IMG/VR virus record: IMGVR_UViG_3300028920_000012
Span: 1-45,098 of that record
Length of the DNA: 45,098 nt
Reading direction: 5' to 3' (one strand)
DNA from: a virus
The first letter of the stretch is position 1. Each line of letters starts with the position of its first letter. Both the position numbers and the translations under genes were made by a program. The notes beneath the pieces are model-generated. The model saw nothing but the letters and a program-made list of their open reading frames with translations, ran no database searches and was not told the DNA's origin. Of this stretch, positions 17,248 to 24,387 are shown one piece after another.

Positions 17248-17604
17248 ATGAAAGAGATTAAAACAACAAAAGCAGGAAAAAAGATCGAAGCGAAAAACGG
17301 AACGGTCTATATCGACGGCGAACTCGCCGGAAACGCAATCGAAACGGCCCCTGCATGGATTAAGAAGAAGGTTCCCGCCGCCGCAGGAATCATCATGTTT
17401 AAAAAAATGCCAGTCGTTTTGACGGCAGAAGACATTGAAAAAATCCGCTCAACCTACGCAGACGCAAGACTGAGCGACGCGGCAAAAGATAAGCTTAAAA
17501 AAGCCGCAAGGGACGAGGATATCAATTATTTGAACGCAAACATTCAGTCCGATCCGGGCTTTAATTCAGTTACAGACGGGCAGTTTAAGATTTATAAAGA
17601 CTAA
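17248..17604 (+). CDS. Hypothetical protein of the plus-strand cassette (118 aa)
   Basis: First gene after the 17175 promoter, ATG behind GGAGGGG. Lysine-rich and hydrophilic: an N-terminal beta-like part (GKKIEAKNGTVYIDGELAG) and a helical part (TAEDIEKIRSTYADARLSDA, KDKLKKAARDED). No family is recognised. It reads opposite to the surrounding late genes, which marks the cassette as separately expressed, possibly from the prophage or early in infection. Confidence 0.65.
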   Translation: MKEIKTTKAGKKIEAKNGTVYIDGELAGNAIETAPAWIKKKVPAAAGIIMFKKMPVVLTAEDIEKIRSTYADARLSDAAKDKLKKAARDEDINYLNANIQSDPGFNSVTDGQFKIYKD

Positions 17605-17618
17605 CACCCCAATCCTTC

Positions 17619-17642
17619 GCCCGGTGGACGGTTAAACCGGGC
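17619..17642 (+). terminator. Hairpin after the first cassette gene (weak terminator or processing site)
   Basis: GCCCGGT (17619-17625) pairs with ACCGGGC (17636-17642) around a 10-nt loop, followed by ATTATTTG rather than a clean T-run. It probably attenuates rather than stops transcription. Confidence 0.55.
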
Positions 17643-17668
17643 ATTATTTGACCAAAAGGGAGGTAGAT

Positions 17669-17935
17669 ATGAGAGCATATGACGGTTTTGAAACATCAAT
17701 AGAGATTATTAGAGCTATTGAGGCATTAACAAACAGCTCAATGCTTGCTGAGAATTCACCTGCTTACGCGTTGTGGGTAGATGGATATACAGAGCAAGAC
17801 AGCGCAGATGCAATACAGTTTAAAATGGTGGAATGGATCAACGAAAATTACCCTGGCCCTGAAAAAGACAACGAATTAATATGGGGCATCGAGGTATGGG
17901 CGAAAGAAAAAAATGGTAAATACGAATTGATTTAA
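17669..17935 (+). CDS. Hypothetical protein of the plus-strand cassette (88 aa)
   Basis: ATG at 17669 was chosen because AGGGAGG lies just upstream; an in-frame TTG at 17648 lacks such a site. Acidic, probably helical protein (TSIEIIRAIEALTNSSMLAE, then WVDGYTEQDSADAIQFKMVE). No family is recognised. It sits between two other small cassette genes in the same direction, so it is probably co-transcribed. Confidence 0.6.
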   Translation: MRAYDGFETSIEIIRAIEALTNSSMLAENSPAYALWVDGYTEQDSADAIQFKMVEWINENYPGPEKDNELIWGIEVWAKEKNGKYELI

Positions 17936-17952
17936 AACAAGGAGGAGAGAAC

Positions 17953-18264
17953 ATGAAAAAGGTTGTCGAAGGGAAAGTTTACAATACAGAAACAGCGGAA
18001 TTAATTCACAGTTGGGATAACGGATGTTATGCCGGAGATTTCCACGCATGTGAGGAAACGCTTTACCAGACCAAAAAAGGTGCGTTCTTCATCCACGGTT
18101 CCGGGGGGGCTCTTTCAAAATACGCCGTTCCGGTTGCTGGTGGCACCGGGGGAAGCGACAATATCAAACCAGTTACCCGACAAGAGGCATCCGATTGGCT
18201 GGAAAAACACGACGGCACGGACGCGATTGAAGAACATTTTTCCGACATAATTGAGGAGGCATGA
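17953..18264 (+). CDS. Hypothetical protein of the plus-strand cassette (103 aa)
   Basis: ATG behind GGAGGAGAGAAC. Starts MKKVVEGKVYNTETAELIHS, and contains CEETLYQTKKGAFFIHGSGG, ALSKYAVPV and a C-terminal EASDWLEKHDGTDAIEEHF. I recognise this arrangement (YNTETAE, EETLYxTKKGxFFxxGxGGxxSxY) as a widespread uncharacterised protein of mobile elements and phages; no function is known to me. The gene end overlaps the ribosome site of the next gene. Confidence 0.7.
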   Translation: MKKVVEGKVYNTETAELIHSWDNGCYAGDFHACEETLYQTKKGAFFIHGSGGALSKYAVPVAGGTGGSDNIKPVTRQEASDWLEKHDGTDAIEEHFSDIIEEA

Positions 18265-18271
18265 TAGAACA

Positions 18272-18520
18272 ATGAGAGACTATGCCGTATACGACGGAAA
18301 ATCAATAGTATCAACACACGGCTCATATGCCGCCGCTATGAATCAAGCGGCTAAAATAAAGAGCGGAAAAGGGGAGGTGCTTTCCGCCGTAAAACACGCG
18401 GGTAAGCATGAGATTTACACGACAACAGACGGGGTTGAATGGCAGGTTTTTCATGCGCCTAAAGAAACGGGTTGTCATTTTATTACGGACGGGGGTAAAC
18501 TCCTTGAAACGATATTTTAA
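18272..18520 (+). CDS. Hypothetical protein of the plus-strand cassette (82 aa)
   Basis: ATG at 18272, 12 bp after GAGGAGG; an upstream in-frame TTG would place the ribosome site inside the gene. Small mixed alpha/beta protein with RDYAVYDGKSIVSTHGSYAA at the start and EIYTTTDGVEWQVFHA in the middle. No family is recognised. Confidence 0.6.
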   Translation: MRDYAVYDGKSIVSTHGSYAAAMNQAAKIKSGKGEVLSAVKHAGKHEIYTTTDGVEWQVFHAPKETGCHFITDGGKLLETIF

Positions 18521-18532
18521 AAAAGAGGATCT

Positions 18533-18700
18533 ATGAATTATACATTACGAGACATTCCGCCGGATCTATGGCACAAATTTAAAGTGCGGTGCGCGATGGA
18601 AGGCGTGCCGATGCGCGGAAAAATTCTGGAACTCATTGACGAGTGGCTTATTGAACAGGACAGAATCCGGCGCGCGTTACAGTGTTCGGAGGAAAAATAG
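18533..18700 (+). CDS. Ribbon-helix-helix (Arc/MetJ-like) protein (55 aa)
   Basis: ATG at 18533 after AAAAGAGGATCT; product 55 residues. A beta strand NYTLRDIPPDLW is followed by two helices (HKFKVRCAMEG and MRGKILELIDEWLIEQD). This is the Arc-type pattern in which paired N-terminal strands from a dimer contact DNA. It is a good candidate for the regulator of the palindromic operator at 17181-17193 and for autoregulation of the cassette. The stop TAG overlaps the next GTG start by one base. Confidence 0.75.
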   Translation: MNYTLRDIPPDLWHKFKVRCAMEGVPMRGKILELIDEWLIEQDRIRRALQCSEEK

Positions 18701-18891
18701 TGGCACGATTAATTGTTAACGACAAAGATTTGACAGACAAGCTATCGGACTTCTCCCTGTCCTGCGGCAAGTGTGGAAACAAGGACGTTTTTCTTGAAAT
18801 CGATACAGGGAGATACGACCTCGATTATTTGATTGTAGAGGTCGTTTGTAAAAACTGTGGTGAGTCGAATGAAATCCTTTTTGAGGATTAA
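18700..18891 (+). CDS. Small zinc-ribbon protein (63 aa)
   Basis: GTG at 18700 chosen because GGAGG ends 7 bp upstream and the start overlaps the previous stop (TAGTG). Two cysteine pairs, CGKCGNKD near residue 23 and CKNCGES near residue 53, make a likely zinc ribbon, with an acidic tail NEILFED. It is the last gene of the cassette, followed directly by a strong terminator. DNA, RNA or protein binding are all possible. Confidence 0.7.
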   Translation: MARLIVNDKDLTDKLSDFSLSCGKCGNKDVFLEIDTGRYDLDYLIVEVVCKNCGESNEILFED

Positions 18892-18892
18892 T

Positions 18893-18937
18893 CCGGGTCC
18901 TGTTACATCGGACCCGGACCCCTCACACTTTTTTTTT
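18893..18937 (+). terminator. Intrinsic terminator of the plus-strand cassette
   Basis: CCGGGTCC (18893-18900) pairs perfectly with GGACCCGG (18910-18917) around a 9-nt loop. A 9-T run starts at 18929, 11 bases beyond the stem, a little far for a textbook terminator. The T-run also encodes the Lys-rich tail of the convergent gene. Confidence 0.65.
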
Positions 18938-19165
18938 GCGCTTTTTGCGCTTTGCTTTCGGCATAACCTTATCCGGCATCATGTCAATGCCTTCGCGGTG
19001 CCGGATAAGGTTCACACGCCACTCATCAATCAATTCAGTATCGCTTTCATAGCTGCCCGGTAATTTTGCCGCCGGAAAATCATAATCACGAATCCATATC
19101 AAAATTGTCGATTCGGATCTGTTGCAATACCGACAAATTTCCTTCATTCCACTTAGTTTTGACAT
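18923..19165 (-). CDS. Small HTH DNA-binding protein next to terminase (80 aa)
   Basis: Residues of about 5-30 (MKEICRYCNRSESTILIWIR) form a MerR/Nu1-like helix-turn-helix, and the C-terminus is strongly basic (KAKRKKRKKKV). ATG at 19165 directly abuts the stop of the terminase large subunit, with AGGTGG upstream inside that gene. It could aid packaging-site recognition or regulate late genes. The basic tail is encoded in the terminator T-run of the opposing cassette. Confidence 0.65.
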   Translation of the reverse strand: MSKLSGMKEICRYCNRSESTILIWIRDYDFPAAKLPGSYESDTELIDEWRVNLIRHREGIDMMPDKVMPKAKRKKRKKKV

Positions 19166-21046
19166 TTACCACCTATTTGCTTTTTCTCGTTTCGGTTTCG
19201 GCCGGTCTTTAACCTCGATTTTTTCTGTTTTTAAAATAATCTTATCAAAATCGATACGTTCCAATCCGGCCCGGATAGCGGCCGCGTAACAGTACACTTC
19301 CGCGTCCAAAAAATCATTACGATTACCCGGCCGCACGTTCACCCACTCCTGCTTTGCATACCCTTTTTTATCAAATTTTGTAACAAGTTTTTCAGCGGTT
19401 AGCTGTTGAAAATATTCGTCATCTGTACCCATCGGCCAATGATACACGCCATAGTTATTTTCGGGTTTTACCGGATCTGGTAGCAACCCCAACCGCGCGT
19501 ATATCACAGATTTTGCCGTGTCCGTACCTATCGGCCACAACTGAACACCATTTTTTATCGTCTGCCCCTGCCATGTCACGTCTTGTAACGACGGCCGCCC
19601 CACTATCGGCCGCCCCGGTTTTGATGCGCCTTGCAGTGCAAACACCACCGGACCCCTCACCCGGCAGTAATTGTATGTCGGTTGTGTCCTGTGTCCCTGG
19701 GTGTCCACACCCATCGAAATTATTCTCAACTCTGCGCCGCATACGTGGCGGTATGTGCGATTCAACAACCCGTCCAGCTGGTTCCAGACATCTTGTTCTA
19801 TCGGGTCACCCATCAGCTCGCATCGATACACAAGCCAGCTTTCTTCTCCCTGGCCCCACGCCCGGATCACTACCACGAGTCGGTTATCCTGTGTGTCAAC
19901 CCCTGCGGTAACCAGTTTCCCGCCAGCAGGGACAGTATTAAATTCGTATGGATCACACCTTGCTTTTAGCTTTGTCCAATCGGGCTGACTTCCCGCTTCA
20001 TCAAATGTTTCGGCCATACGTGTATTTAGCCACCGTTTAAGTTTCTGTTTATTTTTACCTGCTTTCAAAAACTCCTCTGCGACCTGCGCCCATGACACCC
20101 ACCCCGGGGGGCTGTAAAGTGAGTTGATTTTAAAACCGCGTTTTTTTCTATCCGGATATTTATGGATATACTTTGCGGTCTTAAACATTTCAGTTTTTTG
20201 ATGCTCTTCAATCCGGCCTCCACAATGTTCGCATAGATACCAGACCTCGGTAACTTCGTTGGCAGAGTTGTGTTTAAACTTAAGGCCATATTTTGAGTCT
20301 TTACTTCCAAAAACAAGGTATTGATATTCTCCGCAATGGGGGCAGGCGACTGAATAGTGCCCCTGTGATGATTCCTTGAACTCTCGCTCAATATGAGAAA
20401 TCCCCGCAATCGTAGGGGTTGAATTCTTATAGATCTTTTTCCGCTTGCCGAAGGCGTCCGTGCGGTTTTCAAGAAGTGTGTAATCTCCCTCAACTCCCAT
20501 TTCCTGCGCGAATCCGTCAAGGTCATCAAGGATTAAAATCTTGATCGAATCCGACCTTGCAGACACGGGAGAGTTTGTGCCGGTAAACGTCCATGATCCG
20601 CCCGGAAATTCTTTTAATAAAATCGTGTTTCCGGAATCCCGTGATTTATTTTCCGGAATTTTTTCACGCAGACACGGTATTTCCTTTAGTGCTGGTGCTA
20701 CTTTTTTTTTACTGTGCTTTTGCACCATCGCATCTGTCGGCATAGCAAACATACATGGTGCCGGATAAAGATCGGCAGTGCCAAAAAGCACGATATTTCC
20801 AAGAACTGTAAAGCCGAACTGCGTCGGCTTTATTACCACAACCTCTTGTGTCGGAGATTGAGGTGATAGTTCATATAGTATTTCTACTACATACGGGGTC
20901 CTCGACGTTCGATACTGACCGGGTTCAACGCTGCTTTCCCGCTGTAAACGCATTTTCGTGTTAGCCCATTCCACAAAATCGATCTGCGGATCTGGTCTAA
21001 GGCCGTCCGAAAATCCTTTAGAATATATACACTCCGCATCTAACAC
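19166..21046 (-). CDS. Terminase large subunit, lambda gpA family (626 aa)
   Basis: Packages DNA into the prohead using ATP and cuts concatemers at cos-type sites. Walker A-like KPTQFGFT at residues 73-80 and Walker B ILILDD at 170-175 are visible. Two CxxC pairs (CPHCG, CEHCGG) near residues 235-275 form the zinc element typical of this family, and the nuclease half has GVDTQDNRLVV with the expected Asp. GTG at 21046 overlaps the small subunit gene by 7 bp. The gpA type suggests cohesive-end packaging, although no cos site was identified. Confidence 0.92.
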   Translation of the reverse strand: MLDAECIYSKGFSDGLRPDPQIDFVEWANTKMRLQRESSVEPGQYRTSRTPYVVEILYELSPQSPTQEVVVIKPTQFGFTVLGNIVLFGTADLYPAPCMFAMPTDAMVQKHSKKKVAPALKEIPCLREKIPENKSRDSGNTILLKEFPGGSWTFTGTNSPVSARSDSIKILILDDLDGFAQEMGVEGDYTLLENRTDAFGKRKKIYKNSTPTIAGISHIEREFKESSQGHYSVACPHCGEYQYLVFGSKDSKYGLKFKHNSANEVTEVWYLCEHCGGRIEEHQKTEMFKTAKYIHKYPDRKKRGFKINSLYSPPGWVSWAQVAEEFLKAGKNKQKLKRWLNTRMAETFDEAGSQPDWTKLKARCDPYEFNTVPAGGKLVTAGVDTQDNRLVVVIRAWGQGEESWLVYRCELMGDPIEQDVWNQLDGLLNRTYRHVCGAELRIISMGVDTQGHRTQPTYNYCRVRGPVVFALQGASKPGRPIVGRPSLQDVTWQGQTIKNGVQLWPIGTDTAKSVIYARLGLLPDPVKPENNYGVYHWPMGTDDEYFQQLTAEKLVTKFDKKGYAKQEWVNVRPGNRNDFLDAEVYCYAAAIRAGLERIDFDKIILKTEKIEVKDRPKPKREKANRW

Positions 21047-21543
21047 AGTTCCTCGAGAGCTTGAATTAATTCGTTCGTGAGTAGCGCAGACACTTTAAGT
21101 GCGTCGGTTTCAGCCGCTAAAAGATCCGCGACCCTATCCGGTATCATCAACACGGCATCACGGGTTCGACGCGCTGTTTCAAACGCTATTTTTTCTATCG
21201 TTTTTGTGATTTGATCCTCAAGTGAATCAATCTCAAGCTGTGTTTTAATGGCCTTCAGCTCCTCGTTTATTGCACGGGCTTTATTATAGCGATCTTTATA
21301 ATCATCAGTCGTAATTGTTTTTTTTATTTTGCCGCCCAGTGATGTTAAATTAGACTTTGGTTCGCGCGATGGGTCCAGACGTTTTTGCAGATAGACGGCC
21401 GCTTTCTCCGGATCAATTTTTGCAAACCGTCCGGACCCCACCAGGCACTCCGGAGGGATAAGACCGTTCTGTAACATTTTAGTAAGACGCGGTTTACTTA
21501 TCCCGATCATATCGGCAAATTGTGTTTTTGATACGGGTTTCAT
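21040..21543 (-). CDS. Terminase small subunit, Nu1-like (167 aa)
   Basis: N-terminal winged HTH (SKTQFADMIGISKPRLTKML), a basic middle and a helical C-terminus with RTRDAVLMIPDRVADLLAAE, the pattern of Nu1-family small subunits that bind the packaging site and recruit the large subunit. ATG at 21543 behind AGGTGAG. It overlaps the large subunit gene, as usual. Confidence 0.85.
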   Translation of the reverse strand: MKPVSKTQFADMIGISKPRLTKMLQNGLIPPECLVGSGRFAKIDPEKAAVYLQKRLDPSREPKSNLTSLGGKIKKTITTDDYKDRYNKARAINEELKAIKTQLEIDSLEDQITKTIEKIAFETARRTRDAVLMIPDRVADLLAAETDALKVSALLTNELIQALEELC

Positions 21544-21554
21544 TTACTCACCTA

Positions 21555-21743
21555 TTACCCCTCGTTTTGAAATGACACAGAGAACACCGTTTGACCGTTC
21601 AAACACTTGTCCCGTTTGAAAATATATTCCTTGTAGCACCCCTCGCATAAAATGCGCGCATCATGAATAAACTCAGGTAAATTCCGTGGTCTTATTTCGA
21701 CTGTTTCCCCGCAATCACACATCACAGATATTTTTAAAATCAT
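21555..21743 (-). CDS. Small cysteine-rich hypothetical protein (62 aa)
   Basis: Cysteines in CDCGE near the start and LCEGC in the middle make a probable zinc site. ATG at 21743 overlaps the upstream stop (ATGA), so it is coupled to the 92-residue gene before it. No family is recognised; the position before the terminase genes is typical for small accessory genes. Confidence 0.6.
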   Translation of the reverse strand: MILKISVMCDCGETVEIRPRNLPEFIHDARILCEGCYKEYIFKRDKCLNGQTVFSVSFQNEG

Positions 21744-22018
21744 TTGGTCCTCGCGCTTTTTATCGCCTCTGACAATGCTTCACGCCCGTTTATTGTTAAA
21801 AGGATCGCCTCTGCCCTTGTGAATCCGGCATCTTCATACTCTTTAATACTCGCGATTTGATTCCTAACTACCGCCTTTCGCACCGCTTCGGTCAACTTCT
21901 CAAGTTCCGGACCATAGTCCATAATTTTATCAATAATCTCGCTAACCATAGGCCGGAATACGTCCAACGCCTTAATGGCATCCATGATATCTTTTATATT
22001 TTCTGCCGATAATCTCAT
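21740..22018 (-). CDS. Hypothetical helical protein (92 aa)
   Basis: Predicted all-helical and charged, with KLTEAVRKAVVRNQIASIKE and a C-terminal AGFTRAEAILLTINGREALS. The last segment resembles the C-terminal part of small phage proteins that accompany packaging genes, but I cannot name a family. ATG at 22018 behind AAGGATG, first gene after a 109-bp gap. Confidence 0.6.
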   Translation of the reverse strand: MRLSAENIKDIMDAIKALDVFRPMVSEIIDKIMDYGPELEKLTEAVRKAVVRNQIASIKEYEDAGFTRAEAILLTINGREALSEAIKSARTK

Positions 22019-22127
22019 TTATTACATCCTTGTATATTTTTGATTTGTTTTTAATCCGTTAACCGAGATTTGAGCCTTATAACTACAAATATGTCGGGAC
22101 CCCCGTAACCCTAATAAAATCAATAGC

Positions 22128-22370
22128 TTAAAGGACCCATGACAAAATTTTTTTCACTGCACAAATTATTTTCTTTGTCAATCTATTTTTATAAGCACCT
22201 GCTTCAAGGAGGGTGTCGATCACCCCTATAATACCAATGTCCGTGGGCAGTATCCACCATGTGACGTCAACATCAGTAGTATCCTCTGGAATCTCGTTTT
22301 CTATATCTTTATTAATACCTGTCATACCCACGCTTCCATCATCATCCACATACACCACATACATTTTCAT
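22128..22370 (-). CDS. Hypothetical protein (80 aa)
   Basis: Start ATG at 22370 chosen because GGGGGTGAG precedes it; a longer frame upstream runs into the neighbouring gene. Sequence begins MKMYVVYVDDDGSVGMTGIN and has an acidic middle and a basic C-terminal helix. No family is recognised. It lies between the lysis genes and the terminase genes. Confidence 0.55.
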   Translation of the reverse strand: MKMYVVYVDDDGSVGMTGINKDIENEIPEDTTDVDVTWWILPTDIGIIGVIDTLLEAGAYKNRLTKKIICAVKKILSWVL

Positions 22371-22372
22371 AC

Positions 22373-22603
22373 TCACCCCCCGACAAAATTTCCTTGTTTT
22401 ATATACGCCGCGAGACCGCTTCCGTCCATTACCGGTCCTGTGTCGCAATCATATAGCCACCTTCGGTATACAGGATAGCTAACCCCCGTCACGGCAAAGT
22501 CATATGGATAGCGGTTTGGTTCCTCATCACCGCGCAGGACCTCAAAGTCACCATAATGGTCAATAAGTTCGGATAACTCTTTGATTAATTCTGATGCTTT
22601 CAT
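22373..22603 (-). CDS. Hypothetical protein (76 aa)
   Basis: ATG at 22603 behind AAAGGAGTGAGT. Starts MKASELIKELSELIDHYGDFEV and contains VTGVSYPVYRRW. The opening segment (SELIKELSELIDxYGDxEV) is a common small phage protein signature of unknown function, often near lysis or packaging genes. Confidence 0.65.
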   Translation of the reverse strand: MKASELIKELSELIDHYGDFEVLRGDEEPNRYPYDFAVTGVSYPVYRRWLYDCDTGPVMDGSGLAAYIKQGNFVGG

Positions 22604-22605
22604 AC

Positions 22606-22743
22606 TCACTCCTTTACACAAAAATAAAGCCCGATAAACACCATTCCTGCGGTAGTTATGAAATAATTACCGCTGCCGTTAACAAGCACGCCCATGATAA
22701 CCCACGTAATCCCTAACCCCAGCGCTTTTTTCTTATCGACCAA
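22606..22743 (-). CDS. Small two-helix membrane protein in the lysis cassette (45 aa)
   Basis: Read from a TTG at 22743 to TGA at 22606. A short basic N-terminus (VDKKK) is followed by two hydrophobic segments, LGLGITWVIMGVLV and FITTAGMVFIGLYFCV, separated by NGSGNY. It lies right after the XhlA-like holin gene and ends 2 bp before the next start. It might be a holin, antiholin or membrane accessory. The TTG start is uncertain because its ribosome site (GAGGGG) is 10 to 12 bp away. Confidence 0.5.
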   Translation of the reverse strand: MVDKKKALGLGITWVIMGVLVNGSGNYFITTAGMVFIGLYFCVKE

Positions 22744-22747
22744 TCCC

Positions 22748-23023
22748 TTACATCCCCTCTTTAATTTGTTTAAGTGTTGCGGACATCACGGCGATATCCG
22801 TTGTGTTTTGTATAAGTGTTTGCTGAATAATACGCTGAGAATAAATAATGTGACCATAAAGAGAGATCGTAACCATAAAAAGAATTCCAATGATCCACCG
22901 GAAAGTGCTCATAGACACACGGTCTTTTATCGCCTCCCACATACTGGCGTGATGCGATACGCCCTCCTCCAGATGTTTGAGTTTTTCCATTACCTTGCCG
23001 TGGCACTTGCATTCATCAGTCAT
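22748..23023 (-). CDS. XhlA-like holin / membrane protein (91 aa)
   Basis: ATG at 23023 chosen because GGAGGAT lies just upstream. A hydrophilic, probably coiled N-terminal region (VMEKLKHLEEGVSHHASMWE) is followed by one membrane segment (WIIGILFMVTISLYGHI) and a second amphipathic helix. This is the organisation of XhlA family proteins, which help endolysins reach or permeabilise the membrane. It sits two genes downstream of the M15 endolysin. A CxC pair near the N-terminus is unusual. Confidence 0.65.
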   Translation of the reverse strand: MTDECKCHGKVMEKLKHLEEGVSHHASMWEAIKDRVSMSTFRWIIGILFMVTISLYGHIIYSQRIIQQTLIQNTTDIAVMSATLKQIKEGM

Positions 23024-23024
23024 A

Positions 23025-23816
23025 CTATCCTCCAAACAGCTTGAGTTGCCGGGTCTCTGCTTCGATTCGTTTTGCTGCTAATTCGCAATATTGTTCTGAT
23101 ATCTCTATTCCGATCCAACGACGGTTTAGTTTTTCACACGCTAAAATAGTTGAGCCACCGCCAGTAAAAGGGTCTATGACAACATCACCGGATTGTGTAT
23201 GGAGCATAATAAAGTGACTCGGAAGCAAAACCGGCTTAGGGGTTGGATGATCGCTTAAAGATGGGATTATCTTTTTAATACCGCTGCTTGGTCTAATTAT
23301 GTTCTCTATCTTTTTGGACTTGTCAAACCACCTGCACGCCGCACCTGGTTTTTCTGCCACAAGGATAGTTTCATAGCTTCTCCGATAGTGCCAACCCATC
23401 CCCATCGGCCCTTTGTCCCATACGACCATCTGTTTGAAATTCAATATCTCATCTATCCACAATGACCACCGTGCAAATTGCGGGGCTGGCCCACCACCAC
23501 CACAACAACAACAACAACAACAACAACCAGCGGCAAGTAGTCGCGGAAACTCTTTCAGCGCATTTTTGAAAAGTTCGTTTGCCTCGTCCCCGTCGTTTGC
23601 AATCGGCCTATTGTCTCGCTCTGGCACATAATCACCACAGCCCAACGCAGCCTCCCGCCTTGAAATCAAATCACCGTTATTATTATTATGACCATACGGC
23701 GGATCTGTAAAAATCATATCTATACTGCCCGACTCCAACTTCGGCATAACCTCCAAGCAATCCCCACAGTAAAGCTTCCCTAACTTTGTTTCAAAATACG
23801 GTTTTAGTACAGCCAT
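23025..23816 (-). CDS. DNA methyltransferase, DPPY (beta-class) type (263 aa)
   Basis: Site-specific amino-methyltransferase using S-adenosylmethionine. The catalytic DPPY motif is at residues 38-41 and the cofactor motif DPFTGGGST at 215-223, the order of beta-class N6-adenine or N4-cytosine enzymes. GIEISEQYCELAAKRI at the end fits motif II. Residues 98-109 are eight Cys then four Gly, encoded by a trinucleotide microsatellite. It overlaps the endolysin gene by 13 bp and may protect phage DNA from host restriction. ATG at 23816 behind GGAGGTGG. Confidence 0.85.
   Translation of the reverse strand: MAVLKPYFETKLGKLYCGDCLEVMPKLESGSIDMIFTDPPYGHNNNNGDLISRREAALGCGDYVPERDNRPIANDGDEANELFKNALKEFPRLLAAGCCCCCCCCGGGGPAPQFARWSLWIDEILNFKQMVVWDKGPMGMGWHYRRSYETILVAEKPGAACRWFDKSKKIENIIRPSSGIKKIIPSLSDHPTPKPVLLPSHFIMLHTQSGDVVIDPFTGGGSTILACEKLNRRWIGIEISEQYCELAAKRIEAETRQLKLFGG
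23491..23527. repeat. Trinucleotide microsatellite inside the methyltransferase gene
   Basis: CCA units run into CAA units on the plus strand, encoding Gly and then eight Cys on the minus strand. Length changes stay in frame, so this would alter tract length, not switch the gene off. Confidence 0.85.
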
Positions 23817-24175
23817 GCCACCTCCGCCGGTTTGTATGGATCTAAATCAACGTGGATAAAATCCTGTCCTATACCGATGCGGTGAAAACCGGTAAAAATC
23901 AACGCGGATATAATGCGGGACCGATAATGGCTATTTGGACACCGTATATCAGCGGCCAGGCCCTCAAGGTGTGCCGAGGTTGATTTGCCGCCGACTTTTA
24001 CGTTATGGGCCGGACACCGGAACCCGGAATTTATGATGAACTTAACACCGGCCATGATGCGCGCCGAGGTTAAAAGCTCAATAAAAAAAATGTCCATGTC
24101 GCACCCCCCGCAACACGGACACATAAACTCATGCTCGTTGAAATACCGATTATTTTCAAACACGTCTATGCACAT
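23804..24175 (-). CDS. Endolysin, M15 D-Ala-D-Ala peptidase family (123 aa)
   Basis: A single-domain zinc peptidase that would cut peptidoglycan cross-links at lysis. The zinc ligands SAHLEGLAADI (His69, Asp76) and FIHVD (His108) are present, as in Peptidase_M15_3 proteins. NSGFRCPAHN before them is also typical. The N-terminus carries a cluster of cysteines (MCPCCGGC). There is no signal peptide, so release depends on a holin. It is the first gene of the leftward late region. The ribosome site (GGGATACACAAAAC) is weak. Confidence 0.85.
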   Translation of the reverse strand: MCIDVFENNRYFNEHEFMCPCCGGCDMDIFFIELLTSARIMAGVKFIINSGFRCPAHNVKVGGKSTSAHLEGLAADIRCPNSHYRSRIISALIFTGFHRIGIGQDFIHVDLDPYKPAEVAWLY

Positions 24176-24201
24176 GTTTTGTGTATCCCATATTTTTTTA
24201 G

Positions 24202-24225
24202 TTATTACAAGAATTATTACAAAAA
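24202..24225. repeat. 12-bp imperfect tandem repeat upstream of the endolysin gene
   Basis: TTATTACAAGAA followed by TTATTACAAAAA, one mismatch, 27 bp upstream of the endolysin start. It could be an activator site for late transcription. Confidence 0.6.
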
Positions 24226-24254
24226 TTGTGTAATATATCTAAAATTTTGATTGA

Positions 24255-24283
24255 CTTTACCGTAATATGTCATATTATTAGAT
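24255..24283 (+). promoter_or_regulatory. Possible plus-strand promoter
   Basis: TTGACT, about 16 bp, then TATTAT. A reasonable sigma-70 match in AT-rich DNA, upstream of the better promoter at 24324. Confidence 0.45.
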
Positions 24284-24323
24284 AGAGGGGTAAGAGAATT
24301 GCATTTTATTACCATTGACACCC

Positions 24324-24353
24324 TTGACATCATGATAATAATGATTATATTAT
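24324..24353 (+). promoter_or_regulatory. Plus-strand promoter sharing an operator with the 17175 promoter
   Basis: TTGACA at 24324, then TATATT or TATTAT with 16 to 18 bp spacing. TTGACATCATGATAAT is identical to the start of the 17175 promoter, and ATCAT-N7-ATGAT symmetry lies between the boxes. It would drive the structured leader and the genes up to 25334. Confidence 0.7.
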
Positions 24354-24387
24354 AGGTAAGGGGAAAGGAAATGATCTTTTAAAATCC

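Noticed and set aside
22019-22127. cos site upstream of the terminase genes
   Set aside because: The gap upstream of the terminase small-subunit gene cluster shows no recognisable cohesive-end symmetry. A cos site is expected from the terminase type but cannot be placed.
23491-23527. Phase-variable on/off methyltransferase
   Set aside because: The repeated unit is three bases, so slippage keeps the frame. It could change length but not switch the gene off.
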